Shown here one piece after another: positions 10,661 to 22,430 of a stretch of DNA of 64,000 nucleotides (positions are counted from its first letter, which is position 1; each line of letters starts with the position of its first letter). The DNA comes from Asparagopsis taxiformis (taxonomy: Eukaryota; Rhodophyta; Florideophyceae; Bonnemaisoniales; Bonnemaisoniaceae), in NCBI GenBank assembly GCA_030407315.1, contig JALQPE010001715.1, positions 25,559 through 89,558 of the forward strand, in the 5' to 3' direction. A program made the translations under genes and the position numbers. The notes under the pieces were generated by a model. It saw only the letters and a program-made list of their open reading frames with translations, ran no database searches and was not told the origin of the DNA.

Positions 10661-11199
10661 GTTTCTGGGGATACGGCGGGGGAGCCACCCCGCAGTGCGG
10701 GAGCGTGGGCCGGTGGTGGTGGTGTATACGGTATCGAAGATGCGGATGGCGTGGGGGCATGGAGCAGCTGAGGGAGGGAGGGGTGGAGCAGGTCGGGTAC
10801 GGGATGGGGAGTGAGAGGTTTTGGAAGAGTAAGCTGCAGGGGAAGTTTGTGTAGAGGGCGAAGGAGAGGGGTTGAGGGTAGAGGAGAGAGGGTACTGAAG
10901 AACAATACGTTTCAAAGGTGATGGGGGAGAGCATGGTCGAGGAGATAGGGGGTGTTTTGCTCTATTCTGAGGTAGTATGAGGACTGGTTATACGAAATCT
11001 GTACGGTAGAGCAGAAAAGTAGGTATGGAATGGAGGTGTGCACCGTGGAAGCGGGGATAGGTATCTGAAAATGCGTGCTAGAGTGGTATTGGGGGTGTTT
11101 GAGGTACAGTACGGGGGAGGTGAGCACCAACAGGAAGGGGGTGTGAGCGAGAGGATGAAAAAATTAAAGACGAAATTGGAGTCGACCGACAAGGAAAAA

Positions 11200-11515
11200 T
11201 AGAGTGGTCGCCGTGATGGATGCGGACATCCATGTCGAGCACGGCGGCAGAAATTTCTGGGGTCGAAATTTTTGAATTTCTGAACCGGCGCCCGTCCTAG
11301 GTGGACATAGACATGGCGGAAGTCCATCCCGAGGGGGACATCCGTGGTACTAGAAACATTGAATGTCGCCCTAGTAATACTAGACGTACTAGACCGCATG
11401 GACGTCCAGTTCTAGGCGGACATCCAAAAATACTGGAGAACATGGACGTCCGCCTAGTAATACTAGGTGTACTAGAGGTTGTGGACGTCCGCGTCCATTT
11501 CCGAGAACACAGACG
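11200..11515 (-). repeat. L terminus of element 1 (inverted repeats and GGACGTCC array)
   Basis: Outermost bases, read inward, are CGTCTGTGTTCTCGGAAATG, then repeated GGACGTCC/GGATGTCC palindromes interleaved with CTAGTATTACTAG-type palindromes. The L end of element 2 (36796-37110) is nearly the same. The flanking Gypsy sequence starts at 11516 with GT; a 2-bp target duplication would be AC on the minus strand, but the partner flank is outside the window. Confidence 0.85.
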
Positions 11516-14500
11516 GTGATGAAGGGTAAAGGGGGGTGGTGGTCGACTTAGTATCAAGTCAAATGGAGTAGTTCCCGTTGTGCGGTGCACATGCGTGTTA
11601 TACGCGTAAGTTAGCGCCGATGCGTAGACGTCCCAATCAGTTTGGTTTTCGTTGACATAATTCCTCAGCATATTGAGTAAGGTTCGATTGTATCGTTCCA
11701 CTTGACCGTTCGTCTGAGGGTGGTACGCTGTGGTGAACAGGTTTCTCGTACCGAGTTGTAGGCAAACCGCCTGGAAGAGTTTAGATGCGAACTGAGGACC
11801 ATTATCGGACAATATCGTCTTGGGTGGTCCATACTTGAACACCCAGTGGGTACAGAAAGCTACCGACACATGGTATGCAGTTATGCTCCGCAACGGGACG
11901 ACTTGAGTCAGCTTTGTGAAACGGCAGGTCATCACCAACAAATGCAGGTTGCCTTTCCTAGTCCTTGGCAGAGGACCTAGCAAGTCTATTGCTACCTCTT
12001 CCAATGGCGCCTTGGCTGGGAACAACTTCAAGTAGTTGGTATGCCTGCGTAACTGCAGACGATTTCGAGCGCAAGCTCTACAACGTTCGATTGTTGCGTT
12101 GATGTCAGCTGCCATAGCCGGCCAGTAGTACGTGAGACGCATGGTCTCGTACATCCGGTTTTGTCCGGGGTGTCCGGCTAGTAGGCCTTCGTGACACATA
12201 GTCAATAGTCTTTGACGAAGAGTCTTTGGGACTACGATCTGGGATGCACCATCCAACTTCGACTTACGTCGTAGTACTCCGTCCTCGTCCTCGCTGAAGC
12301 TAGTCTTCCTCTTCTGGGTAGCGTGTACCCTCTGACATAATTCATCAAGTGCTTGTTCCTCAAGCCATTCACTTAGTGTGATAGGGTCAAGGGTGTCGAC
12401 CCGAGGATGTGTTGTCAGTATGACATTTTCTCTTCGTTTGAGTATGCTATCCTCTTCCGACCGCGCGACATAAAAGTCGAAGAACCACGGTTCGTCCTGT
12501 CCCTCTGGTAAGGGTGGTGATGCTTCATCGACGACCAACAGTGTTGGTATCTCATCATCCACCGGTCGGGGGTCTCCACCTTGCGTCGGTATTCTTGACA
12601 TAGCGTCAGGGAGCTGGTGTACCCGCCCGGGTCTGTACACAATCGTGTAGTCGAACTCTGATAGGCGTAAGCGCCATCTGCATAACCTCCCAGAAGGGTC
12701 GTTGATGTTCATCAACCATCGGAGTGCGTTATGGTCGGAGCGGACCACGAACCTTGTTTGTTCCAAGTAAGGTCGAAGGGTCGTAACGGCCCAGACCACT
12801 GCGAGGCATTCGCGTTCGGTTGGGGAGTACCCTCTTTCAGCCTTGTTCAAGGTGCGGGACCAATACCCAACAGGAAGGTATTCCTTATCTTCCTGCTCTT
12901 GCAGTAATGCGCACCCAATCTGGTATGCCGATGCGTCAGTGTCGACGATGTAGGGTTTACCTAGCTTGGGTAGTACTAGGACTGGTGGGTTCACCAACAC
13001 TGCTTTGAGTGATTCAAAGGCACGACGTTGCTCATCATTGGGAGGTACCTTACCGAAGTCTGTAAGGCTTTCCTTCGTCAACATCGCGTTGAGTGGGTGT
13101 GCTATCTGCGCATAGCCCTTCACAAACTTTCGGAATACTCCGCAGCTTCCTAGGAAGGAACGCATTTGCGTTGGGGTAGTAGGGAACGATGCCTTTGATA
13201 TTGCTTCAGTTGCATTTTGAGCAATGGCGAGTTTGCCAGGCATGACGACATGCCCAAGGTAACCAACCTTCGACTGGAAGAACTGGCATTTAGCCAACTT
13301 GAGGGTCACCCCTGCTTCTTTGAGAAGCTTAAGGACATGGTCCACTTGCTGGACGTGCTCCTTCTCTGATCTAGAGAACACAATGACATCATCGAGATAG
13401 ATTAGACATGACTGCCATCTGACACTGCTCAGTATTATATCAACTGCTCGTTGAAACGTGGCGGGGGCGTTCTTGAGCCCAAACGGTAATCGTTTGAATC
13501 GGTAAGTCCCGAGATGTGACGTGAATGCCGTCTTATCCCTATCTTCAGGGGCAACTGGGATTTGCCAGTATCCGGAATTGCAATCTAGTGTCGTGAATAC
13601 ACGAGCATCACCCAAGGAGTCGATGCAGTCATCCATCCTTGGGAGCGGATAAGCATCCGAGACAGTTATGTCATTTAGACGTCGGTAGTCTACGCAAAAA
13701 CGCAACTTTCCATCCTTTTTGGGTACTAGGACAACGGGGCTCGCCCATTCTGAATTCGAGGGTTCTATCACCCCTTTCTCCAGCATGGAGTGGATTTCCT
13801 GGCTAGCCAGTTCTCTCCGTGCGGGACCCATCCTGTACGGTTGCTTTCGTGCAGGCCGACTGCCTTCCTTAACATCAATCCGATGTTCAGTGGCTTTGAT
13901 GTCCCCTAGGGATCCATCCCACATTTTTTCATGTTCTATGAGCATCCGAAGTATATCTTGCTTAAAGTTAGGATCCTTGAGATGATCAAGTGACACCTGG
14001 TCACGCCAGTCCGTCTTTGCGACTTCGGAGTTCTTTCCTACAGCTGACGTACCAAGCTTTTTGGTATTGAGGTGGCCCCCATCTAGAGGAATTTGTTCTT
14101 CTTCCACATTCGTGTGTGTTACTCCTGGGTGATGTTCACCTTGTATTTTGTGTACAACATTGACTTGTTGTCTGTCATCGTTACGTTGATTTCGTTGCTT
14201 AATAAAACTATCCTTGGTCAAGGATATGGTTCGACTATTGAGGGTCGAAGCTCGTTGGGCATAACCAAGAACTGCTCCCTTTGGGAGATATCGTGGTTCA
14301 TGACCGAAATTGGTAAGTATAACTGGGAAAACCCGTTTCGGAATAACTTCCGTTAAGCCGTTGGGCATAAGCAATTTATGCTTGATGAACAACCGTTCCT
14401 TTGGTTCGATCAAGCTCAACCCGCCGCCAAGGCAAACGACTTCTGCCATACCCTGGCTCATCGCGGGGATGTTGACTCCCTTTGCTAAGCGCAATCGATG

Positions 14501-15139
14501 ATCGACTTGATCAAGACAAATATCAGGCGACGTTTTGCTCTCGTGAGTGTAAGACACAACAGACGAACGGTCTTTATTATCATTACTGATTACCAGTATG
14601 GCAATAGAGCCACCCTTATTGATATCTATTCTCTGGGCACGGCATCTAATTGCATCCACGTGATTGTTCATCACTCCTGTTCCCAGGATAACTGGCACTG
14701 CCAGCTTAGGCGCAACGAAGAAGTCTTCGCAAAGGAACTTGCTTCCGAGTTGTACAGTCAACGAAACCCTTCCGGTAATCCTTAGGGAGTTACCATTGGC
14801 GTCTGCTAACTGCGGGGCATCCCCATGTGACACGGCAAGCTGTCTCCACCCTTCTGGCAAGTAAGCCTCATGGATGACCGACGGGCCTGAGCCTGTATCC
14901 ATAACCATGCGGATGGGTGTTAGAGACGAACTGTCGAGACCGAGCGAGCCTATGATCACATAGTGTGCGGCCTTTAACAGGAACGAAGCTTGATGCTTCT
15001 TGGTGTTCCTGGTTCTAGAACCTTTTTGATCCCTGATCCGGGATGGTGTCTGGGAGATAGAATCTCCCTCTGGAGGTGGCTCCGGTGGAATATCCACTTG
15101 GCACGCACGTTGCCGAACCTCCTGGCGGGAATGCGACAC
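11516..15139 (-). CDS. pol: Gypsy pol polyprotein, C-terminally truncated by insertion
   Basis: About 1208 codons remain. Order: aspartic protease with DTGSG at residues 81-85; reverse transcriptase with VPKKDGKLRFCVDYRRLN near 472-489 and active-site YLDD at 581-584; RNase H beginning near VDTDAS; integrase with an HHCC zinc domain (HPGQNRMYETM, then CRAC), and ILSDNGPQF of the catalytic core. The open frame continues past 11516 into element 1, but those about 73 codons belong to the transposon end and not to pol. No ATG starts the frame: it follows gag in the +1 frame, so translation probably depends on frameshifting near the gag stop. The protease, RT and integrase motifs are intact, so the insertion into the element may be recent. 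Confidence 0.9.
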
Positions 15140-15153
15140 CTCATTCCCCCCCT

Positions 15154-17118
15154 CTAGTTTTCCGACGAACTGTCGGTGGATTCGTCCGAAGTATCCAAGG
15201 CTGCTTGAGCCAATTCTTCTGCCATCGAAGAACCTACATCGGGATGATGCATAGACATCGGGGCCTTGCCCGTAGTTTGCCGAGAAAGGATTGGAACGCC
15301 GCCCTCGTTGGCGAATGCAACAACTTTATCGTTGCGACGGTTACGATGCAAAATTGCCTTCGGGGCGTTCTGCTTACTGGTGAAGCGGTTCGTTCGTCTC
15401 TCTTGACGGCGCATAACCTGTTCAGGTTCTTGTTGATACGCGTAATTTGCAAAGCCAAAATACAATCCCACTTTGCGTGGTAGGTATGGGCATGTGTACA
15501 GGATGTGACCTAGTTGCCGACATCCGGAACATCGCCAGTTCACGGCACCAGATGGTATCATTGACTCCGCAAGCCGGATATGCTCCTGCGTCAAGGATGG
15601 TATGTCTAAGGGTGTGCTCCACTCCTCCTTTATGAAAGGTTTAGCGGGCGGCTGTTCGTTTCCACTTGCTGGAGGTAACGCAAGTAATGACGGGGTACTG
15701 CCCCACCCCACTTGGAGGGATTCTGTCGCTGGGACAGTTGCAAGTAATGCTTTGCGTTTGCGATCAGCAATCTCCCGAGTTGGGTATACCTTCGGCTTTT
15801 GTGCCCTTGGGTTTATTGCTCTAAGAGAGTCACCAAGACCCTTCGCAAGGTTACGTACTGTGAGGAAGTCATCTCCCCCTGAACGGGTAAACGTGACACG
15901 AACTGTGTCCTTTACCCCAGGCTGTAGCCCTTTGAGGTAATAGTTTACCAGATCCCGCTCGGAGAAGACATTGGCACACAAGAGTGCTGCGTCTTGTAGG
16001 CGGTCGGCATACTCTGCCTCGTCCTCATAAGGCTCTTGCTTGATGCGCGTCACTGCGTCATAAGCATCGGACAAGACGTTGTCAGTTGCGTATCGCAACA
16101 ATAAAGCATGGACTGCTTGAGGCCAAGTCATCTCGCGATTAAGCTGGTTCAGCAGTTTCCTCTTCCTGCTCTCTGCAGCAATGAACTTCTGCGGTTCGCC
16201 CTCAAGGAAGTACTTGAGCAGTTTGGTAGCATGACCTTCGGAAACTCCGCACGAGTTACATGCGTCCTGAAATTCCGCGAGGAACCTCAGGATATCGATG
16301 GGTTGCGTCCCATCGAACGATGTCAGAGAGACATTAAAGTTCCGGATTTTCTCCGCCAGCTTATACAAGCTTTTGGACTTAGCATCCGGTCCAGTTGTCG
16401 ATATTGACATATCTCTTAATCGGTAGTACCGGTACGATACCACCCGATCGAAAGCTGGTTCACGAGCCGTAAGTGGCTCTAAGCCTGGCTCGGGCGGTCC
16501 TTCACCATCATCCTCAAACGGTTTGTCGGGTAATAATCCCATGCCGGAAGATGGCTGGATCCTTACTGGATTTCTGTCCGAGCCGGAATGAGAAGCATTC
16601 TCAACCAAGGCGTCTATTCGTTGAGACAAGCGCCGAGTGTTTTCGGCCATTTCCTCGAGCTGAATTGCTCTTTCGGCTGTCCTGCTTTCAGGATGAAGGG
16701 AAAAAGGTGTGGAGCTTGGTACTCCTGAGACATTACGCTGTTGCAACTCATGTACCTGAGTCTCTAGGTAGGAAACCCGCTGGTGGAAATCACTCTTGAT
16801 CTTCTTCCATGCTTCGGAGAGAAAGTCAACTTGGATTTCATCCATGATGTCACGGCATAACGCCTCTAGCTTGGGCTCCAGCTGTTCGATGGTGGACGAT
16901 ACTGTCGACTGGACAATGTCCGTTTTACGATTTCGTATCGTCTCTTCTACGACTGAGCTAAACTCAGTTTTAAATGTGGTCATCTTCTCGGTGAATATTT
17001 GGTCGGCACTTTCGTGCAGCGCTCTCAAGGCGGCTCCGCCTTCCGCGAATAACTCCGCATCGGAAGTGTCGCTTCCAGACTCTGCACCAGAGTGACCAGG
17101 AGAATTTCTCTGCGGCAT
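15154..17118 (-). CDS. gag: Gypsy Gag protein
   Basis: 654 codons from the ATG at 17118 (MPQRNSPGHSGAES). The frame is open further upstream to 17271 but that part looks like leader. An acidic N-terminus is followed by a coiled-coil-like helical region, a retrotransposon capsid-type domain (around FNVSLTSFDGTQPIDILRF), and a single CCHC zinc knuckle CSGCRQLGHILYTC near the C-terminus. The frame ends SSSEN-stop and pol continues in the +1 frame, which favours programmed frameshifting over a separate pol start. Gag packages element RNA into cytoplasmic particles. Confidence 0.85.
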   Translation of the reverse strand: MPQRNSPGHSGAESGSDTSDAELFAEGGAALRALHESADQIFTEKMTTFKTEFSSVVEETIRNRKTDIVQSTVSSTIEQLEPKLEALCRDIMDEIQVDFLSEAWKKIKSDFHQRVSYLETQVHELQQRNVSGVPSSTPFSLHPESRTAERAIQLEEMAENTRRLSQRIDALVENASHSGSDRNPVRIQPSSGMGLLPDKPFEDDGEGPPEPGLEPLTAREPAFDRVVSYRYYRLRDMSISTTGPDAKSKSLYKLAEKIRNFNVSLTSFDGTQPIDILRFLAEFQDACNSCGVSEGHATKLLKYFLEGEPQKFIAAESRKRKLLNQLNREMTWPQAVHALLLRYATDNVLSDAYDAVTRIKQEPYEDEAEYADRLQDAALLCANVFSERDLVNYYLKGLQPGVKDTVRVTFTRSGGDDFLTVRNLAKGLGDSLRAINPRAQKPKVYPTREIADRKRKALLATVPATESLQVGWGSTPSLLALPPASGNEQPPAKPFIKEEWSTPLDIPSLTQEHIRLAESMIPSGAVNWRCSGCRQLGHILYTCPYLPRKVGLYFGFANYAYQQEPEQVMRRQERRTNRFTSKQNAPKAILHRNRRNDKVVAFANEGGVPILSRQTTGKAPMSMHHPDVGSSMAEELAQAALDTSDESTDSSSEN

Positions 17119-17279
17119 AATGCCAATGCTGTCGACCAGCTTTATGGAAGACACGCAGATTGTTATGCGAAAGTGCGATATGAATCTCAGGTTTCTAGGT
17201 CGAGAGACCAATGTAGTAGCTAGATGCCTACAGGGTCCCCAGCCTCGGTAGCGGGGTGAGCGGTAGAGCAAACGGATCC

Positions 17280-17943
17280 AAAAGATTCACGCTGCTTTCG
17301 CGTTGGCGGTAAGCCAGTAATCCACGTTAAGTGGGAGGGTGCTCACGCGCTGGGCGTATCGATGGAGCGAGGGACGTAAAATATAGAGCCACGAAGCTGG
17401 TGAGAGCGTTGTCTCAAGAGGAGGGAATCTCGAACTGAGATAAACGGCAAGCCCGCGAAGTGCTGTGTCAATGGGGTCGTAAGTCCCAATAACTTTACGT
17501 TACCTTTTCAGGCTAGGCGCCCTCCGCTAGTCGGAGGGGCTTAAGTACTAGTAGTTAGTCTAAATAAAGCTACACTATTGGCTATTGATTAGGGTATGCA
17601 TGCGAGCGGCATGAACCCAAGTGGTTGCCCAATAGTATTGGTTGTAGCCGGATCGGCAGGTGCAAGATCATTGCATAGAATACAGGTAGTGTAATACATG
17701 TTACTAGTTTACAGTATAAAGGCGCTCGGCCGAAATAAATTACCCCGTGTGGGTCAGTCGTAGTGGACCCGAGGTCCGGTAAGCACTCAGCTTACCTGTA
17801 AGGTAGTTACAGTGAGGGAGGGTCCTACACGTGTGCCTCGTGGGCAGTTGGACAGCTTACCTGAATGGCGAGTCCCGGGCTGGGACTTGGCCAATCATGT
17901 GGCAGTACGTGCCTATTCGGGGTAAGCCAAAAATACTTACTAC
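17280..17943 (-). other. Probable 5' LTR and leader of the Gypsy element
   Basis: No coding potential. Position between gag and the Copia fragment, in an element read on the minus strand, makes this the 5' LTR plus primer-binding region. The 3' LTR is outside the window, so LTR limits cannot be set by comparison. Confidence 0.5.
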
Positions 17944-17949
17944 AGTATA

Positions 17950-18475
17950 CACTATAGCAGCCTCTTGACCTCCACTCTATCTGCGTATTCCGACTCTGAC
18001 TTCGCAGCATGCCCCTCTACTCGTCGCTCCACCACTGGTTCCGTCATTTTCTACAACGGCTCGCCGGTGGCCTGGCAATCTAAACGACAGCGGCACGTAT
18101 CATCTTCTACGTTTGCAGCCGAATACACTGCTGCCTTTCACACAACACAGCTAATTCAAACAATCGTAGGCTTCTTAGCCTCCCTTCCGGGCCATGACAA
18201 CACACCTGTCGACCTTTTCATCGACAACACAGCAGCGATCACATCTGCAACGGCCAAACACCCCACGCCTAGATCGCGCCATGTCGATGTTAAGTATCAC
18301 TGGCTCCGGGAGCAGGTTCAGAACGGCCTCATATCACCAACACACATATCCACAACACAAAACCCCGCTGACCTACTCACGAAGTCACTCAAACCTGCCC
18401 AGTTCACACACAAACTCCCATTACTTCGCCTCGCAGCACACACGGTGCGCGGCGACTGACAAATAATTCTCATAT
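17950..18475 (+). mobile_element. Copia-type retrotransposon tail (RNase H and start of 3' LTR)
   Basis: The plus frame 17965-18459 encodes the Copia RNase H end: AYSDSDFAACPSTRRSTTG, then DNTAAI, DVKYHWLREQ and ADLLTKSL. It is followed by GGTGCGCGGCGAC and TGACAAATAATTCT, the probable polypurine tract and LTR start, the same arrangement as in the second Copia at 53700-53720. TGACAAATAATTCT recurs at about 18508. Everything upstream in pol was lost where the Gypsy LTR abuts. Confidence 0.8.
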
Positions 18476-18478
18476 TAT

Positions 18479-18991
18479 CTACGCACCGTGTCTACTGCTA
18501 CCACCTGACAAATAATTCTCTAATACTTTAATTAATTTAATTACATTCACAGTAGACTCAAGCGTGAACATATACATGGCCGACGACGCGCCATCAAGTA
18601 AACGTCCGGCAGGACGAATCTCTTTCTCAACACGCATCCCACATCTCGCCGCGCATCCCTCTTCTACTTCAGCCGTGTTCCTTAGCACAGTCACAAGCGC
18701 CCGTTTGTACGAGGCCAGCGAAAGTTCCAGAAGCAACACTCTGTCGCAATTGTTGCCCTCCCGGCTCGCTAGCCTCTTCAGCCGCGCAAAGTCTGCATGG
18801 CAGATTTTGAGCTCCTCACTCCATTCCGAAAACGAAAACTGTTTGGCGAGCAGTTGTTTCGTGACGAGTCGGGTCGCTCGATTCTCTGCTTTCCTGGCAG
18901 CTTTCCTCACACGCTTGCTGTGTGGAGAGAGTGACGCTTCCCTTGCCGCTATCCGGGCTTTTTGGATGGCTTTGTTGAGGCGTGGCGACAT
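18479..18991 (-). CDS. Small basic helical protein, paralogue 1
   Basis: 170 codons from the ATG at 18991, chosen because it aligns with the start of the paralogue at 23643: both have [RK]L.NAIQKA..AAREAS near the N-terminus. Shared blocks include KRVRKAA.KAE.RATRL, SEEL/SKEL..CHAD[FY]ARLK, LSLASYKR.LVT.LRNTAEVEEGCAA. The N-terminal half is lysine/arginine-rich and predicted helical. I recognise no domain. The C-terminal 30 or so residues run into sequence next to the Copia LTR and are not matched in the paralogue, so the stop is probably acquired. It lies about 1.1 kb downstream of a WD40 gene on the same strand, an arrangement repeated in the second block. Confidence 0.6.
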   Translation of the reverse strand: MSPRLNKAIQKARIAAREASLSPHSKRVRKAARKAENRATRLVTKQLLAKQFSFSEWSEELKICHADFARLKRLASREGNNCDRVLLLELSLASYKRALVTVLRNTAEVEEGCAARCGMRVEKEIRPAGRLLDGASSAMYMFTLESTVNVIKLIKVLENYLSGGSSRHGA

Positions 18992-18999
18992 TGTGTGGT

Positions 19000-20116
19000 A
19001 GTTTTGAAGTTTGGGTGCGGATGAGTGTGAAGAGTGCTTTGACAGTGGGGGTGGGGGTGCGACTTTCGGATCTTGGGCAGTCTTGGGCGGTGGGTATAAG
19101 TACCGTTTCGTTGCCGAGGCGGTCGCGCGGAAGGGATATTTTGAGAATGCGTAATGCAATAGGGAAGGGGAAAGAATGGGAGAGGGATTGCGTGTAGGGC
19201 TGTGAATTATCAGCCGTAATATTGACGCTGTGTTTCACATTCTGTGAATATGTCGATTCCATTCGATAGAGTAAAGACAGTTTGTGTATTGTCAATGACG
19301 GAACAAAGTGAAATGTGGTGTTCCCCTGAAACCAAGCTGCATGTTGTGCTTGCACTTACTACTTGCATTTTTAGTGTTCAAGAAAGGAACGAGTTAGTGT
19401 CGATTGTAGTGGATGGTGTGTAGGACTGACGTGAAATGTTAAGAAAATGGGATACTGATCCCCTGCGACAAGCAATATGGCTCAACTGCTCACAACTGGT
19501 ATCCGGAAAAGACTGTGTAGACAAAAACGTTTTACAACACATTTCCTCCCGCTTTCTTCAATCTATTCATTTAACAGAGGTTCCAAATTCTTCATGCAAA
19601 CGATCACAGGGTTTTCATTCCTTCCCCTGCACATCAACTCATTCGTTCAGACTGAGGGTGGAAATGAAGGTAGGACGTAGTTGCCTGGGATTCCAGGTTT
19701 GTATTCTGCCCATAGAATGACTTGGGCCACGCACGGAACAATTCCGAACTGCATTGCTCCTCTGCCATAGATAGAAATGCTCTACGCTATACACAAATCA
19801 TCCACGGCTTTATGCTCGGGGAAGCCCATTCTCCATTTGCCAATTTGCAGCTGTTCTCCGCGGGAGTTCAAATTCTTTACCTCGAAGTTGAACATGACTG
19901 TTGCAAACATTCCAGACATCTCAATTCTTTTTCACTCGTCTCAATTGTTCATTTCTAATTACATCTCCATTCATGCCACCTCCATTCCCTACACACTTGC
20001 CACGCTCCCCTTCGCTGTTTCTCACTTTCCTACCTCCCTATTCGACCGTCTATACCCTCCAGAAACGTCCCAAAATTTACTTTTCCTCTCTACTACTCAG
20101 CTATCCACCACCACCC
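19000..20116. other. Intergenic stretch in the host island
   Basis: No credible gene. Short open frames show no conserved motif and no counterpart in the duplicated block (23650-24680). Confidence 0.4.
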
Positions 20117-21284
20117 TCAGGCCACCATCCATTCATAACGCGCCACTTCCCCTCCCCCGCCGCCACTACAACGACAGGCCCGCCACACAAACAAATCTGA
20201 TGCCAACGCGATCAGCTCGCTCCCGTCGGCGCTCATCCGCAGCGAGCACACATTCCTCATCCGCTCATCCCGCATTTCCCCGATGAATATAACCTCGTTA
20301 TCCAACCTGCTCACGTCCCACATGCAGATTCTTTCGCTGTCTCCAGAGTACAGCAACTTGCCATCCGCGCTGAATGTGACCGACAAAGCGCTGCCGTGAT
20401 GGCCTCTGAGCGGTGCAAACACCTGCGTGCACGTTTGCAGGTCCCAGATACAGACGCTGCCATCGTCTGCCGCTGAGGCCACTCGTTGTCCGCACTCGCT
20501 CACTGCCAAGTCATTCAGTGGCTTGGTGTGTCCGACAAGCGCGTTTCCGACTGGCTGCAAAGTGTGGGCATTCCAGACTCGCGCACAGCAATCTGCCGAG
20601 GCAGAGACGACCACGGATCCGTCGGCGGCGACAACAAGCGAGCGCACCGTTTTGGCGTGTGCTCTGACCGCGCTCAGGATGCCGCCGTTGGAAAGGTCGA
20701 TGAGGAGGAGTATGCCGGATGTGGTGCCGACCACTGCTCGGTGTGATGATACGAGTTGCATGCACTCGACACACTCGTCGCAGCCTGTTCCAGGGATGTG
20801 GTACCAATGAGTGGGATCCTCGTCGGACCAGAAGATGAAATTCCCTGTTGAATCGCAAGAAACAATGCGACCCGACTGACCGACGCAAATGGCAGCGATG
20901 GCGTTATGCTCATGGCCGCGGAGGGTGTGAGTCTCGCGGTGGTTGTGGAGCGAAACGACTCGCAGTTCGCCATTGCAGCCGCCGAGGATAATGGAGCCGG
21001 ATGTGTGGGCGCGCTCCATACGCCAGGGCGAGTAGTCGACGGAGAAGGCATTGGTGTTGACCAATCAACATGGGTATCATGGGCATGGAGCGGATAATGG
21101 AAGCGAGTGCCCTTGGTGAGTGTGGGAGGATGTTGTCGCAGAGAGTGTGTTGTGATCTGCTGGCGATGTCATCGTGACTGGGAGAGGATGGTGGGTGTGT
21201 CGAATTGGGTGGGGACAAGTTGGGAGCCTGCACGACAGATAAGAGGGTGTGTACAAGTCGTGTGAGGAAGGAGAATCCGAACAT
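20117..21284 (-). pseudogene. WD40-repeat protein with a 1-base frameshift, paralogue 1
   Basis: Homologous over its length to the intact paralogue at 24681-25862. Start at the ATG at 21284 (MFGFSFLTRLVHTLLSVVQ, a hydrophobic N-terminus that also starts the paralogue). Near 21062-21066 the frame shifts by one base: the N-terminal frame reads SMPMIPML and the rest resumes at LVNTNAFSVDYSPW. After that about five WD40 repeats follow (GHEHNAIAAICVG, VSASADCCARVWNAHT, SAADDGSVCIWDL, YSGDSERICMWDV). WD40 propellers are protein-interaction scaffolds. The shift could be a sequencing error, a tiny intron or real inactivation. Confidence 0.75.
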
Positions 21285-22283
21285 GGTTGCGAAGGCCTTG
21301 ACTTGTTCGGAATTGGAAGATAGAAGTGGTGAGAGTGATGAAGGGTGTTGGTTGTGGTGATTGTGGTTGTTGGACAACTTAAGTAGGGGAAAGTGGTGTG
21401 TGAGGCAGGGCCTGGGAGTGTTTAGAGTTGTTTGGGAGTCGATGAGGAGGAGCGAAGCGCGAGAGAGCATGGTGCGAGATAATTTCATTTTGGTAAAGTT
21501 TTCGAGAGTCAATGGACATGGAGGGCAAGAAGTTTTAGTAGATTGGGACACATGACTACAGAAATGTGAAGGAAATGAGGGAGGGAAGCATCGTAAGCTC
21601 ATAGGGAAGAGAATGTGAGAGTGAAATTGTTGCATGTCTCGCGGAGGGAATCGGAGAAGTCATGGCGGGATGCAGACACCGTGTCGTGGTTGACAAAATT
21701 GCGCGCGCACGAAGCTACAGTGGCCTGGGGTGGACAATTTTTTAGTGAAGGGAGTTGATGGGAGACAAAATCATGCGCCGACGGACTAGAACAGTTTTCA
21801 TTGGCATTTTTGGCCGAATTGTAGAGCATCGCGCAGGTGAAAGTTTCGAGAGTGTGGCTGCAGAACCAGCTCGCACATATCGATGTAACATGTACCGGCG
21901 TATGTGGCATGACAGATCTCTCTACGCATCAGAGTTTCATGTTTTGTTTAATTGAATGAACGGGGGAAGCGGGAAGATCAATTAGTTATCAATGCTATCA
22001 ATTAGAAAATTGGAGATTTGACGAGGAAACACTGTTGTCGAAGAAGCAGTGCTGGGGCAACAAACGACTATCAACACGTGCTGTATTATGGTTTGCTGTT
22101 CCTTGTAATCCTGTCGCTCTATTCGCTGGAAGGGTGTGTTGGAAGAAAAGTAATGATTATAACATCCGACCATCACTCACGGCCGCCGCCCAGCAGAAAA
22201 ATTTTCTTAATCTTGAACTCATATCTGCCCCACTCCCACTCTGTCCGTGTCCATTTCCCTCCAGACAACAACACCCAACGTCA
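21285..22283. other. Duplicated 5' flank of the WD40 gene
   Basis: From 21285 to about 21900 the sequence aligns with 25863-26480, upstream of the second WD40 gene, showing that the duplication included the promoter side. Open frames there lack constraint. From 21900 to 22283 I see no gene. Confidence 0.5.
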
Positions 22284-22430
22284 ATGATGTGCGCTCATTG
22301 TTGGTCTCAGAAAGCGAAAGGGAGCAATTATTGTGAGTCATGTGGGATGATCATTCGACTGCCCTATCAGCCTATCTTCACATTTCACGATGACTACGCG
22401 CGATTTCCTCGATCACAGCATGGCACTTAG
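22284..22430 (+). CDS. Short zinc-ribbon protein or fragment
   Basis: 48 codons beginning MMCAHCWSQKAKGSNYCESC. The CxxC-x9-CxxC spacing is that of a zinc ribbon. The rest (PYQPIFTFHDDYARF) has no motif I know. The frame is open upstream to 22035, but that part is not protein-like. It could be a micro-protein or a remnant of a larger gene. Confidence 0.35.
   Translation: MMCAHCWSQKAKGSNYCESCGMIIRLPYQPIFTFHDDYARFPRSQHGT

Larger units (their letters stand above)
1..11515 (-). mobile_element. Giant DNA transposon, element 1 (L-end part, truncated by window start)
   Basis: The L terminus is at 11515: read inward on the minus strand it starts CGTCTGTGTTCTCGG and continues to GGACGCGGACGTCC. The junction falls in the integrase-downstream part of a Gypsy pol gene. 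Positions 112-3790 and about 9700-11515 are collinear, in inverted orientation, with element 2 (38670-42288 and 36796-38580). The segment 3800-9700 is extra and holds the 1320-aa cargo gene. The other terminus lies left of the window. Assignment to the CACTA/CMC superfamily rests on shared ends with element 3, which encodes the transposase. Confidence 0.8.
11516..17943 (-). mobile_element. Gypsy-type LTR retrotransposon, cut by element 1
   Basis: Minus-strand element with gag (15154-17118), pol (to 11516) and a probable 5' LTR/leader (17280-17943). The 3' end, including the end of integrase and the 3' LTR, is missing because element 1 inserted downstream of the integrase core. Pol domain order protease-RT-RNase H-integrase is the Gypsy order. 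The right boundary near 17943 is placed where Copia sequence begins and is approximate. Confidence 0.85.

Noticed and set aside
10205..10915. 236-codon Pro/Ser/Thr-rich open frame on the minus strand, repeated in element 2
   Set aside because: It is an artefact of the purine/pyrimidine strand skew; the other strand carries the more protein-like blocks, and substitutions do not favour this frame.
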